Source: Actinomycetota bacterium (GTDB taxonomy: Bacteria > Actinomycetota > Thermoleophilia > Solirubrobacterales > 70-9). Taken from it: a DNA stretch of 64,000 nucleotides. Below are positions 54,705-62,390 of the stretch, in pieces. The notes below the pieces were generated by a model that did no database searches, was not told the DNA's origin, and saw nothing but the letters and a program-made list of their open reading frames with translations. The position numbers and the translations under genes were made by a program. Positions within the stretch are counted from its first letter, which is position 1. Every line of letters begins with the position of its first letter. The stretch spans positions 23,310 to 87,309 of the forward strand of contig JAFDWB010000016.1 of assembly GCA_018268675.1 (NCBI GenBank). The letters run 5' to 3'.

Positions 54705-54890
54705 GGGCACTGAAGACGATGTGTGCCCGAATCGCCGTATATCCCTGCGTATATCGACGTACATCCGCCTTAGGTCTCCAATGGGAACCGGGCGCTACAC
54801 CGCTCTAGAATGCGGAATGCGACGAAGGATCGCTCAACGCCGCCTTGTATCGCACCCAGGAGGTCGGCGGTTCGAATCCGCCTAGCTCCA
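54705..54890 (+). repeat. Left island repeat with tRNA-3'-end-like att site
   Basis: This 186-bp segment is a diverged direct repeat of 62181-62367. It starts with a dyad GGGCAC-N12-GTGCCC (54705-54728) followed by GAATCGCCG, shares CCGCTCTAG and ATGCGGAA in the middle, and ends with 42 bp (54849-54890) identical to the right copy. Those 42 bp look like the 3' part of a tRNA gene: an anticodon-loop remnant, the T arm GGCGG-TTCGAAT-CCGCC, then TAGCTCC and discriminator A. No matching 5' half is present. Confidence 0.75.
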
Positions 54891-54966
54891 TCGAGTCGAA
54901 AGCCCTGCAAACGGGCCACATCGGATTCCGGGGAGCCATTCGAACCGGCCGGAAATTCCCCCTCGT

Positions 54967-54986
54967 TTTGGGCACTAGTGCCCAAA
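54967..54986. repeat. 20-bp perfect palindrome TTTGGGCACTAGTGCCCAAA
   Basis: It lies 76 bp inside the left att-like repeat. It contains the same GGGCACT/AGTGCCC arms as the dyads that open both island repeats, here fused into one palindrome. It may bind a recombination or replication protein of the island. The rest of 54891-55273 shows no gene. Confidence 0.6.
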
Positions 54987-55273
54987 GTGCATCGGATACG
55001 TGGGGATATGCGCGGATTCCGTCGGATTACGGCCGGCTTTGGCGGGGGGCCGAAGCTACATTTGCCGCGCTGGAACATCGCCCGGCTCCTCGACAGGCCG
55101 GAGGTTGACGAACGGCCCGAGGGCGAAGCCAGGCGGCCCGGCGGGGTAGTCGTGCTCTCAGCCAAGGACAACCGTCGTAGAACGCCACGTTCTTTGGTTA
55201 GACCCTCCGGGAGCAAAAACATGCCGTTACATAGCGAGCACCGAGCGAGAACCGAGTCGCTACCCTTCACCGC

Positions 55274-57289
55274 TTGGCAATCCGGCCGCAACAGATCGTC
55301 GCGGCCGGGGAGACCCAGCGCGCCGCAGCAATCGACGACACCACGAGGGTGCGGGTCGTCGCCGGTCCGGGGACCGGCAAGTCGTTCACGATCGAGCAGC
55401 GGGTCTGCTGGCTCCTCGAGCAGGGGGTCGAGACCGGCGCGATCGCGGCGGTTTCCTTCACCCGAGCCTCGGCGCTGGACCTGCAGACGCGGGTGCATGC
55501 CGCCTGCGCGGCTGCCGGGCAAGACGGCGCCGATATCCGCGTCACGACCCTGCATTCACTCGCGCTGCGAAGCCTGCGCAAACGGGGGGTACTCGGAGGC
55601 TATCCGGTGGACCCGGTCGTACTCGACCGGTGGGAGCTAGAGAACCTTTTCGACGATGAGTTCGGCCATCTTGCCGGGATAGGCGTCACCCGTCGGCGCG
55701 AGATCCGGGAGGACCACGAGGCCTTCTGGAGCACCGGCTCCCACGAGCCCCGCCCCTCCCAGGACCCGCCGGATCCTCCGATCACGAAAGAGGAGCGAAT
55801 CCGCTTCACGAACTTTCATGGGCCTCGGACCCAGCTCTACGCCTGCGTCCTGCCTGGCGAGTTGGTCCAGCGTTGCGTGGAGATGATGGACGCGGGCACC
55901 CTCGACCCGGCCGGGCTGCTCGGCATCGAGCAACTGATCGTCGACGAGTTCCAGGACCTGAATCCGATGGACCTTCGCTTCGTCTACGGGATCGAGGCCC
56001 AGGGCGTCGGCCTCTTCATCGCAGGGGACGATGACCAGAGCCTTTACTCCTTCCGCTACGCGACCCCGACCGGGATTCAGGAGTTCACGAACCGCTTCGA
56101 TCCCGTCGGTGACCACGTCTTGCGGGACTGCTTCCGCTGCACCCCGAAGGTGCTTCGCGCCGCGGAGACCCTGATCGCGGCCAACGCTGCGCCGGGGCGG
56201 ATCGCCAAGAACCATGTCTCTCTCTACGCCGAGGCCGACCCGCCACTCGAGGGCGACTTCGGCTGCTGGAGCTTTGACGACGGCGCCGAAGAGGCCGAGG
56301 CGATCGCTCTGTCCTGCAAGCGTCTGATCGACGCCGGTCTGCCGGCGCGGGAGATCATGGTCCTTCTCAGCAACCAGCGAGCGCTCTGGTGGGCACTCCG
56401 TGAGGCATTCGCCTTTCACGGGGTGCCGGTCGACCCGCCTCGGGCCTCGCCGTTCAAGGACACCGAACTCGGACGCGCACTCTTCACCCTGCTGCGCTTG
56501 GTCAACGACGAGCCTGACTACATGGCGATGCGCACGTTGCTGAAGTTGCGCCGCGGAGTCGGGGTCGCGACCGCGGCCGGCATCGCCGATGTCGCTATAG
56601 CCGAGAACCTCAATTACCGCGACCTCTTCTACCAGGCGCTGCCCGACGTCTTCAGCAAACGGCAGAAGGCTGCGCTCGACTCGGCGCGGGCCATCTGCGC
56701 AGAGCTGCTTGAGTGGTCGAGCGAGGAGACGCTCGCCGATCGCGGCGAGGAGATCGGCGGGATGATCGAGACGATCCTCGGCCAAGCCCCGGACCTGGAC
56801 TGGCGCGAGGAGGTCGAGGGGCTGCCCGAGGAGGCGACGCTGGCGGAGATGGCCCGCTACCTCGGGACCGAGAAGGACGACGAGCGTGCACAGGTCGTTG
56901 CCGCCATCCAGGCGCGGCTCGGCAACGAAGTCGATCCCGAGGAGACGCTGCCCGAGCGGGTCCGCGTGATGACCATGCACAGCGCCAAGGGCCTTTCGGC
57001 GACGATCGTCTTCATCCCCGGGATGGAGGAAGAGATTCTGCCGAGTGCCCGACGAGCCCGATTCCCCGGCCAAGTTCTTGAGGCCGCCCGGATGCTCTAC
57101 GTCTCGATCACCCGGGCGCGACTCGCCTGCATTGTCAGCTATTCGGAAGAGCGCTTCATCAACGGCCAGCAGACCGCGCACACTCCCTCGCGGTTCACCT
57201 CGAACCTCGGAGGGACATTCCGCAAATGTAACGGCGGCCTCACCGAGGAACAGGCCGTCGGGGCCGTCGCAGCGGTCGCCGACCTCTAG
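55274..57289 (+). CDS. UvrD/Rep-type superfamily I DNA helicase
   Basis: A 671-residue protein (TTG start). Motifs: Q-like segment RPQQIVAAGETQRAA, Walker A AGPGTGKSFT, motif Ia SFTRASALDL, Walker B LIVDEFQDLN, motif III GDDDQSLYSFRYA, motif V TMHSAKGLSATIVFIPGMEE and motif VI LYVSITRARL. It is a 3'-5' helicase without an added nuclease domain. It lies just inside the left att-like repeat and 13 bases before a membrane coiled-coil gene, with which it probably forms an operon. UvrD-type helicases are common in phage-defence pairs, but no GajA-type partner is present. Confidence 0.88.
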   Translation: MAIRPQQIVAAGETQRAAAIDDTTRVRVVAGPGTGKSFTIEQRVCWLLEQGVETGAIAAVSFTRASALDLQTRVHAACAAAGQDGADIRVTTLHSLALRSLRKRGVLGGYPVDPVVLDRWELENLFDDEFGHLAGIGVTRRREIREDHEAFWSTGSHEPRPSQDPPDPPITKEERIRFTNFHGPRTQLYACVLPGELVQRCVEMMDAGTLDPAGLLGIEQLIVDEFQDLNPMDLRFVYGIEAQGVGLFIAGDDDQSLYSFRYATPTGIQEFTNRFDPVGDHVLRDCFRCTPKVLRAAETLIAANAAPGRIAKNHVSLYAEADPPLEGDFGCWSFDDGAEEAEAIALSCKRLIDAGLPAREIMVLLSNQRALWWALREAFAFHGVPVDPPRASPFKDTELGRALFTLLRLVNDEPDYMAMRTLLKLRRGVGVATAAGIADVAIAENLNYRDLFYQALPDVFSKRQKAALDSARAICAELLEWSSEETLADRGEEIGGMIETILGQAPDLDWREEVEGLPEEATLAEMARYLGTEKDDERAQVVAAIQARLGNEVDPEETLPERVRVMTMHSAKGLSATIVFIPGMEEEILPSARRARFPGQVLEAARMLYVSITRARLACIVSYSEERFINGQQTAHTPSRFTSNLGGTFRKCNGGLTEEQAVGAVAAVADL

Positions 57290-57302
57290 CGCACCGAGCC
57301 GC

Positions 57303-58046
57303 ATGCCCTGGTCCGCCATCACCGTTCATGTGGCCCACGATTGGCTTGACTATGCCGCCGCCTTCGCGGGCATCGGTTCGCTGGTACTGGCGGCCGTCGC
57401 TGCGCTCATCGCGATTCGCAGCAAATCCGACGCCAGGCGCAGCTCCGATGCAGCCGAGCGAACCGCCGGAGCCGCGGCCGCCACCGCCCGACTGACCGCC
57501 AAATTGGAGCAGCGCAGCAACGAGCAGCTCCAGATTATGCGCGACGAGCATCGTGCGCTCATGGAGGAGCAGCACCGTCGTCCTCAGATCGAGCCAGTCC
57601 TTGAGATGGGCGGCCCCGGCATGCATGGTGATCTCGGTATCGCGATTCGAAGTGGCGCGACGAACGTCGGCACGCTTACCGCCGAGGATGTCCTGGTCTT
57701 GACCTTGGTGCCAGACGGGGTGCGGATATTCCAACTTGACGGAACCGGAAGGGTCGTGAGACCCGTCGCCTTGGGCCCTCAACGCGAGCAGACCCTGCTA
57801 CGAAAGGGCGCGCAATATCCGTCGGTGGGGTTCGGTGTCGCGGTGGACGTTCGGCCAGGCGTCTTTCAAGTCGACACCCTCCTTGTCACCTTCCCCGAGC
57901 CTGGTGTCTACGAGATCGCCGCTCGCTGCCACCATCACGACATCCCCGGCGGGAGATGCTGGGCGGTCGCTGAAGTCGTCCTGGGAGACGGCCCGACGCG
58001 TTGGAAACAGACCAAGCGTGGCCACACTAGCTCTTTCCCCGACTAG
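57303..58046 (+). CDS. Membrane-anchored coiled-coil protein, partner of the helicase
   Basis: A 247-residue protein from ATG 57303. One membrane span at ~17-40 (AFAGIGSLVLAAVAALIAIRS) is followed by an Ala/Arg-rich coiled coil (~42-90, SSDAAERTAGAAAATARLTA, KLEQRSNEQLQIMRDEHRAL). A beta-rich domain follows (~95-230, with AEDVLVLTLVPDGVRIFQ and VFQVDTLLVTFPEPGVYEI). No known family. The 13-base spacing to the helicase gene suggests joint function, for instance a membrane effector. Confidence 0.65.
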   Translation: MPWSAITVHVAHDWLDYAAAFAGIGSLVLAAVAALIAIRSKSDARRSSDAAERTAGAAAATARLTAKLEQRSNEQLQIMRDEHRALMEEQHRRPQIEPVLEMGGPGMHGDLGIAIRSGATNVGTLTAEDVLVLTLVPDGVRIFQLDGTGRVVRPVALGPQREQTLLRKGAQYPSVGFGVAVDVRPGVFQVDTLLVTFPEPGVYEIAARCHHHDIPGGRCWAVAEVVLGDGPTRWKQTKRGHTSSFPD

Positions 58047-58153
58047 GAAAGGTGTCGGGAGTTGGATACCGGAGCAGTTGCACTGACGGTGCTCCGTCGA
58101 CTGTGGAGCGATTCCCCGTCGATGTGATCGCCAACAATCGGCTGTGCTGAGAA

Positions 58154-59257
58154 CTATGTGCTGGTGAAGTCGACGGTCTTCTTAAGACTGTTGTGGCGAT
58201 TAGGCGGGATCACTTCATCGTGCTGAAGGCGACCAACGATGATCCCTGGCGAAACATTCATCTCCGCGGCGAAGGACCTCACCGACGCGGCGTCCAGCTG
58301 ACCGCGGTCGAGAAATGACCGAAGGGCGACTCCGTCTATCAGAGCATCTCGGGCAAATGCGTCGGCGCGGCGCTCGGCCTCCGGGTCGTCGTAGTCGGAT
58401 GAATGAGCATGCAGAGCGTCGACGAAATCGTGTCTCGGCCTGTCGAGAATATGGCCAATCTCGTGCATAAGACTGAACCAGAGATGGTCGTCCGTCTTGT
58501 GCCTGAGGCTTAGCTGTATGACCGCTATCCCGCGCGGCAGCCAGCGCGTTGCACCACTAAGGCGGGTGCCATCGAACTCCGGCAGCACGACCAGCGCGAC
58601 ACCGACCTCGCGGAGTCTCGAGCGGGCCTCATCCAAGGCGGCTTCAAGCGGAGACACACGGCTAAGGCGGGGCAGTTGCGACGCCGCCGCCGCGAGGGCT
58701 CCGGCATCAACCGGCTCTAGATCCATGTCCTCGGCGAGCAGTTCGCCCCACCTCAGCCATGCCGCACGGGACCGTTCAGAACCTTTGTAGGTCGCGGATT
58801 TGCGGTACTGCGCAAGTGGCTCCCCCCATCGCCTCTCTAGCGCCTCTGGGCTCGCAGTACCGAAAAAGGCCAGAAGCTGCCTGACCTGTTTCTCGGTAGT
58901 ACCGTTTCTGTCCATAAAGCCATGGCGCGCAAGGTCTTTGACAGGAAACTGCTTGAGCCAGTCTGCGAGGCCCGCAAATGCCGCGAAGGTTTCGCGCTCG
59001 GCGAGATGCCGACGGTACGAGCCCTCGAGGTTCACCCACAGCGACGCAGGAATTCCAAGGACGAGTTCCAGCTGAAGTGCCGTCTCTGGCGTGACCGTCG
59101 CCTTCGCGTGGATGATCTCGTTGATCGTCTTAACGGGACGGCCCATCCGTCGGGCGAGTTCAGATTGGCTCATCCCGCGCTCTTCCAAAGCCTCGGCAAG
59201 TATCTCGCCCGGCGAGACGATCCAGTCGCGCTGCTGTCCATGAGACCTAGCGGCCAT
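58154..59257 (-). CDS. higA: HigA-type antitoxin fused to an ImmA/IrrE-like metallopeptidase
   Basis: A 367-residue protein from ATG 59257. The XRE HTH spans ~14-70 (ILAEALEERGMSQSELARRM ... VKTINEIIHAKATVT), the usual HigA beginning. After a helical middle region, residues ~200-340 carry the zinc peptidase motif HEIGH (265-269) and EAERRADAFARDALI with the third ligand. Such long antitoxins occur with RelE/HigB toxins; the peptidase domain might cleave a repressor or the antitoxin itself. It overlaps the toxin gene by 11 bases. Confidence 0.85.
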   Translation of the reverse strand: MAARSHGQQRDWIVSPGEILAEALEERGMSQSELARRMGRPVKTINEIIHAKATVTPETALQLELVLGIPASLWVNLEGSYRRHLAERETFAAFAGLADWLKQFPVKDLARHGFMDRNGTTEKQVRQLLAFFGTASPEALERRWGEPLAQYRKSATYKGSERSRAAWLRWGELLAEDMDLEPVDAGALAAAASQLPRLSRVSPLEAALDEARSRLREVGVALVVLPEFDGTRLSGATRWLPRGIAVIQLSLRHKTDDHLWFSLMHEIGHILDRPRHDFVDALHAHSSDYDDPEAERRADAFARDALIDGVALRSFLDRGQLDAASVRSFAAEMNVSPGIIVGRLQHDEVIPPNRHNSLKKTVDFTST

Positions 59258-59603
59258 GGTAATCGGCCACCTCAACAATCTTCACCTGAGTGACCTTGTG
59301 GGTGTCGAGGCCCCCATCGACGAGCTGTGGCAGCGGTTGGTGATCAGGCTCGATTATCAACCGGTAGTTGGCATCCAAGAAGCCGGACCACTGGCCGACT
59401 CTGTCCGCCTTCAATGGATGCCATTTGCCAGGGGCTTCGTGGAGGTCGGCGAGGCATTCGGCCTCCTCAAGAAGCACGATCCGCCGCTTGAGGTTCGGCC
59501 AGCGACTGCCGAACTCTCGACGACCCTTCTTGTCCTCCGAGCAGATGCGTTCAAGCCGTCGATCGGCCCATGAGACTCGGATGTCGTCCTCCTGGCAGCA
59601 CAA
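59247..59603 (-). CDS. higB: HigB/RelE-like toxin
   Basis: A 118-residue protein with a RelE-type fold: WPNLKRRIVLLEEAECLADL, HEAPGKWHPLKADRVGQWSG, FLDANYRLIIEPDH and a C-terminal VKIVEVADYHGR. The last strand VEVADYH with Tyr/His matches the HigB active-site end. It should cleave mRNA at the ribosome. It is first in the leftward unit, so toxin precedes antitoxin as in higBA. The N-terminal ~20 residues are less conserved and the start is not certain. Confidence 0.8.
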   Translation of the reverse strand: MCCQEDDIRVSWADRRLERICSEDKKGRREFGSRWPNLKRRIVLLEEAECLADLHEAPGKWHPLKADRVGQWSGFLDANYRLIIEPDHQPLPQLVDGGLDTHKVTQVKIVEVADYHGR

Positions 59604-59611
59604 TTGTCTTT

Positions 59612-59630
59612 AACCCTTGGGGTTATAATA
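59612..59630. promoter_or_regulatory. Dyad AACCC-TTG-GGGTT with TATAAT, divergent higBA/Beta-protein control
   Basis: The inverted repeat at 59612-59624 overlaps a plus-strand -10 box TATAAT (59624-59629). It lies 8 bases from the higB start and 23 bases from the Beta-protein start. The HigA HTH is the likely ligand, which would tie the two divergent genes together. Confidence 0.55.
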
Positions 59631-59646
59631 GCGCCATGCAAATTTA

Positions 59647-60804
59647 ATGCAGACCCCACTCATACCTCCCGAGCCCTACTCGCCACTCCCCACGACGGTC
59701 AAGGGATACGTCCCCGTGCTTCAGGATCACCCCGGAGAGAGAATCGCCCTCTCGAAGGCCTCTGCACGAGCCTGGAGCCAGATGACTCCCCTCATCGAGG
59801 TCGTTGCGCGCGCAGGAAAATTGAGCGACGGCTCGGTCAAAGATCATGTTCGGCGCCTTCACGATTCGGTGGGAGAGCATCCGGTCTATCTCGACCTGAA
59901 GAACATCGACCCGTCGGCGTTCCTTGAGACGTCGCGGGGCGAGCGCCCTGTACTCGAACTCCTCTTCGAGGCGGCCCGGAAGAGGGGGCTCTGTTTCATG
60001 CCGGTGGCATGGACGAGCAGCGGAGAGGAACATCTTCGTCTGGTCGCAGACGCTGTCGGCGGCGACTGCCAAGGAGCGGGCCTCCGCCATCGGTTCGCCG
60101 GTGTCAGCTACGGCGAGACCATCGAGAGCCTCCTCCATCGTCGCGTCGACGAGCTCAGGGCCAGCCCAGAGCAGATCGATTTGTTTTTGGACCTTGAGTA
60201 CCTCGATCCAGATTCGGATCCCTCTGCTAGCTGGGTCTCGGGTCGACTTGAGAGGATTGCTGAGATCGGAACGTGGCGAAGCATCGTCCTCGTCGGGACC
60301 AGCATCCCGTCTAGCTTCGGCAACGGGCTGGTTCCGGAGCGCACGACGAAGGAGCTTCCACGTCGCGAGTGGAGCCTTTGGAAAAACGTGGCGGCCGCAG
60401 CCTCGGTACCTCTCGCGTATGGAGACTACGCGGTGCAGAATCCGGCGCCTCCGGAGAAACCGCCTCCGATCGGGCCCTGGGCGACCATCCGCTACACCCT
60501 CGCCGACAACCTACTCGTGGCTCGCGGAAGGGACACCCAGAGGCACGGGCGTGAGCAGTACAGGGAGTTGAGTTCGTGGATCACCTCTCACCACGGATTC
60601 AGGGGTGCGGCGTTCAGCTATGGAGATTCGGAGATCGCGCGATGGGGGTCTTCCGACAATCCGGACGTGGTCATGGTTGAAAGAGAAGTCGACGAGCTGG
60701 ATGAAATGGATGAATCAACGGGCAACAGCTACTGGCGAGGAGTCGGAACTTCGCACCACATGGAGGCAGTAACCGAGCAGGTCATGCAGGGCTCGCTCGC
60801 GTAG
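59647..60804 (+). CDS. Beta-protein family (sce7725-like)
   Basis: A 385-residue protein matching the T4 beta-protein family (PF14350) by eye: KGYVPVLQDHPGERIALSKA, MTPLIEVVARAG, HPVYLDLKNIDPS, VPLAYGDYAVQNP and RWGSSDNPDVVMVE. The repeated strand/helix pattern suggests a barrel-like fold. The function of the family is unknown. It often accompanies sce7726-type genes; here that gene lies tail-to-tail and overlaps by 23 bases. It probably belongs to a defence module. Confidence 0.75.
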   Translation: MQTPLIPPEPYSPLPTTVKGYVPVLQDHPGERIALSKASARAWSQMTPLIEVVARAGKLSDGSVKDHVRRLHDSVGEHPVYLDLKNIDPSAFLETSRGERPVLELLFEAARKRGLCFMPVAWTSSGEEHLRLVADAVGGDCQGAGLRHRFAGVSYGETIESLLHRRVDELRASPEQIDLFLDLEYLDPDSDPSASWVSGRLERIAEIGTWRSIVLVGTSIPSSFGNGLVPERTTKELPRREWSLWKNVAAAASVPLAYGDYAVQNPAPPEKPPPIGPWATIRYTLADNLLVARGRDTQRHGREQYRELSSWITSHHGFRGAAFSYGDSEIARWGSSDNPDVVMVEREVDELDEMDESTGNSYWRGVGTSHHMEAVTEQVMQGSLA

Positions 60805-61384
60805 TAGTCCAGTGTCGGGTCGGAATCCGGGCCGAGCTGCCATTTCGACCTGCCACGGCCGAACGCACGCAGACCTTCAGGCTCGCGGGGCTGGCGTCTC
60901 GGAGAAGCCTCCTCCACAGCGCATGTCGGCTCGCCCGCGCAGACGTCTCGATGCCGAGTTCAGCGGCAACCGCCAGAGCCTCTTCCTTCCAGAGGAGTTT
61001 CACCAAGAGTTCGAGATCCACTTCCGGATTGGGACCCGGCTGGCGGATCCACTCGAGGCGATCATCGTCTCGTTCTCCGGCATCGATAACACCCCACCAG
61101 GGCGGTACGCGTTTCATACCAGGCCCTAGGTGAGCGGTCGCTAGAACCGCCACACAACGATCAAATAGACGACTGAAGGCGGCGGCCTGACGCGGCAACC
61201 TCGCCAGGGAGTCTCGAGGCGACTTGATCTCGAAGGCCCAGATCTCGCCCGCGACCGCGACCAAGTCCGCTCGCTCATGCGATTCCGGGACCCAGAACTC
61301 CTCTACGAGCACGGGCCGCTCGCCAGCCGACGCCGCGGCGATGGGTGACAGCCGATCGAGAACGGTCTTCGCGGTGGCTTTCAT
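60782..61384 (-). CDS. sce7726-family protein with PD-(D/E)xK-like motif
   Basis: About 200 residues from ATG 61384; the ORF extends to GTG 61495 but the extra 37 residues look non-conserved. The core is VEEFWVPESHERADLVAVAG and IWAFEIKSPRDSLARLPRQA, with D40 and E52-x-K54 spaced as in PD-(D/E)xK nucleases. VPPWWGVIDAG and LLVKLLWKEEALAVAAELG follow the sce7726 pattern. The last ~25 residues overlap the convergent Beta-protein gene. It is a probable nuclease partner in a defence-like pair; activity is inferred, not shown. Confidence 0.75.
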   Translation of the reverse strand: MKATAKTVLDRLSPIAAASAGERPVLVEEFWVPESHERADLVAVAGEIWAFEIKSPRDSLARLPRQAAAFSRLFDRCVAVLATAHLGPGMKRVPPWWGVIDAGERDDDRLEWIRQPGPNPEVDLELLVKLLWKEEALAVAAELGIETSARASRHALWRRLLRDASPASLKVCVRSAVAGRNGSSARIPTRHWTTTRASPA

Positions 61385-61620
61385 CGGCAGGCTGCGCGGA
61401 TCCTCGGCGTCACCGCCTGAGATTACGTGACCCCGTGAAGGCCCGCCGCCTCGGAGCAACAGAGCGTCCGAGCCAATCGGGCGTTCAATCACCACGCCGG
61501 ATTGGCGGGGTGCCGGTTACGCAGGCGCAATAGCTAGTCAGCCGGGGTCGCCGATCCGGACAGCCCGATCCAGTTCACGACCCGTTCGGGCGGCCGCGGA
61601 CCGACGGTAGAATGCGATCC

Positions 61621-61821
61621 ATGACCGCAAAGGAGAAGCTGCTCGAGCGGGTGATGACCCTCTCGGAGGCCGAGGCGGACGAAGCGCTGCGCCTGCTCGA
61701 TGCGCGCCGGGACGAGGCCGACGAGTGGGGCAACCTGTCGAAGGTGCATGAGGTCGCCTTCGGCGATTCGATGCGGCGCCTTGCAGAGTCCGAGCGCGCG
61801 GCCGGCCACAAGCCCTGGTGA
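61621..61821 (+). CDS. MazE-like antitoxin
   Basis: A 66-residue, highly charged helical protein (KEKLLERVMTLSEAEADEAL, RLLDARRDEADEWG). It overlaps the MazF-like gene by 4 bases (GTGA), the usual antitoxin-toxin order. The DNA-binding part is not obvious in such a short chain. Start ATG 61621 is preferred over 61612. Confidence 0.7.
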   Translation: MTAKEKLLERVMTLSEAEADEALRLLDARRDEADEWGNLSKVHEVAFGDSMRRLAESERAAGHKPW

Positions 61822-62129
61822 AACGCGGAGAGGTCTTCTGGGCCGAGCACCCCGAGTGGGGACGTCGCCCGGCCGTGGTGATGACTCGCGACGCGGCGAT
61901 CGGCGCCCTCAATGAGGTCCTCGTCGTCCTGGCGACCACCACGATCCGAGATCTGCCGACGGAGGTCCGGCTCGGAACCGAGGACGGGATGCCACGGGAG
62001 TGCGTCCTCAATCTCGACCATGTGGATACCGTGGCCAAGGGATTCCTCGCCGAACGCATCACGACTCTGAGCGCACAGAAGCTGCACTCCGTGTGCCGGG
62101 CCCTCGATATGGCCACCGGCTGCGGTTGA
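61818..62129 (+). CDS. mazF: MazF/PemK-family toxin
   Basis: A 103-residue protein from GTG 61818. It carries the family's KRGEVFWAEHPEWGRRPAVV start, VLVVLATTTIRDLPTEV, ECVLNLDHVDTVAKGFL and TTLSAQKL. It should cleave RNA. It is the last cargo gene before the right att-like repeat. Confidence 0.88.
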   Translation: MKRGEVFWAEHPEWGRRPAVVMTRDAAIGALNEVLVVLATTTIRDLPTEVRLGTEDGMPRECVLNLDHVDTVAKGFLAERITTLSAQKLHSVCRALDMATGCG

Positions 62130-62180
62130 ACTCCGATCAGTTTTCTCGGCAAGTAGTTCGAACCGAACCTCGCCTGGCGT

Positions 62181-62367
62181 GGGCACTACTGGCCTTCAGT
62201 GCCCGAATCGCCGCATATCCGCGTGTACATCGCCGCATATCCGGCCTAACGCGCCAGTGGGAAACGGCGGGTAAACCGCTCTAGCATGCGGAACCCGGAG
62301 CCAGGACCACCGAACGAGCCCCTGGATCGCACCCAGGAGGTCGGCGGTTCGAATCCGCCTAGCTCCA
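62181..62367 (+). repeat. Right island repeat with tRNA-3'-end-like att site
   Basis: The right copy of the 186-bp direct repeat, opening with GGGCACT-N10-AGTGCCC (62181-62204). Its last 42 bp (62326-62367) are identical to 54849-54890. Here the anticodon stem CCTGG/CCAGG is intact around ATCGCAC (anticodon CGC). GGAGCCA at 62298-62304 can pair with TAGCTCC at six of seven positions, but no D arm forms. It is a decayed tRNA-like sequence rather than a working tRNA gene. Confidence 0.75.
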
Positions 62368-62390
62368 CTCTTTCTCCTTGCAAGGCGCGT

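Noticed and set aside
55274..58046. Gabija system (GajAB)
   Set aside because: Only a UvrD-type helicase is present. The neighbour has no OLD-family ATPase or TOPRIM motif.
54841..62367. CRISPR array
   Set aside because: The repeat occurs only twice, 7.5 kb apart, with no spacers; it behaves as island ends.
62298..62368. A complete tRNA gene with anticodon CGC
   Set aside because: Acceptor, anticodon and T stems can be drawn, but the D arm is missing and one acceptor pair fails. It is called an att-like tRNA remnant instead.
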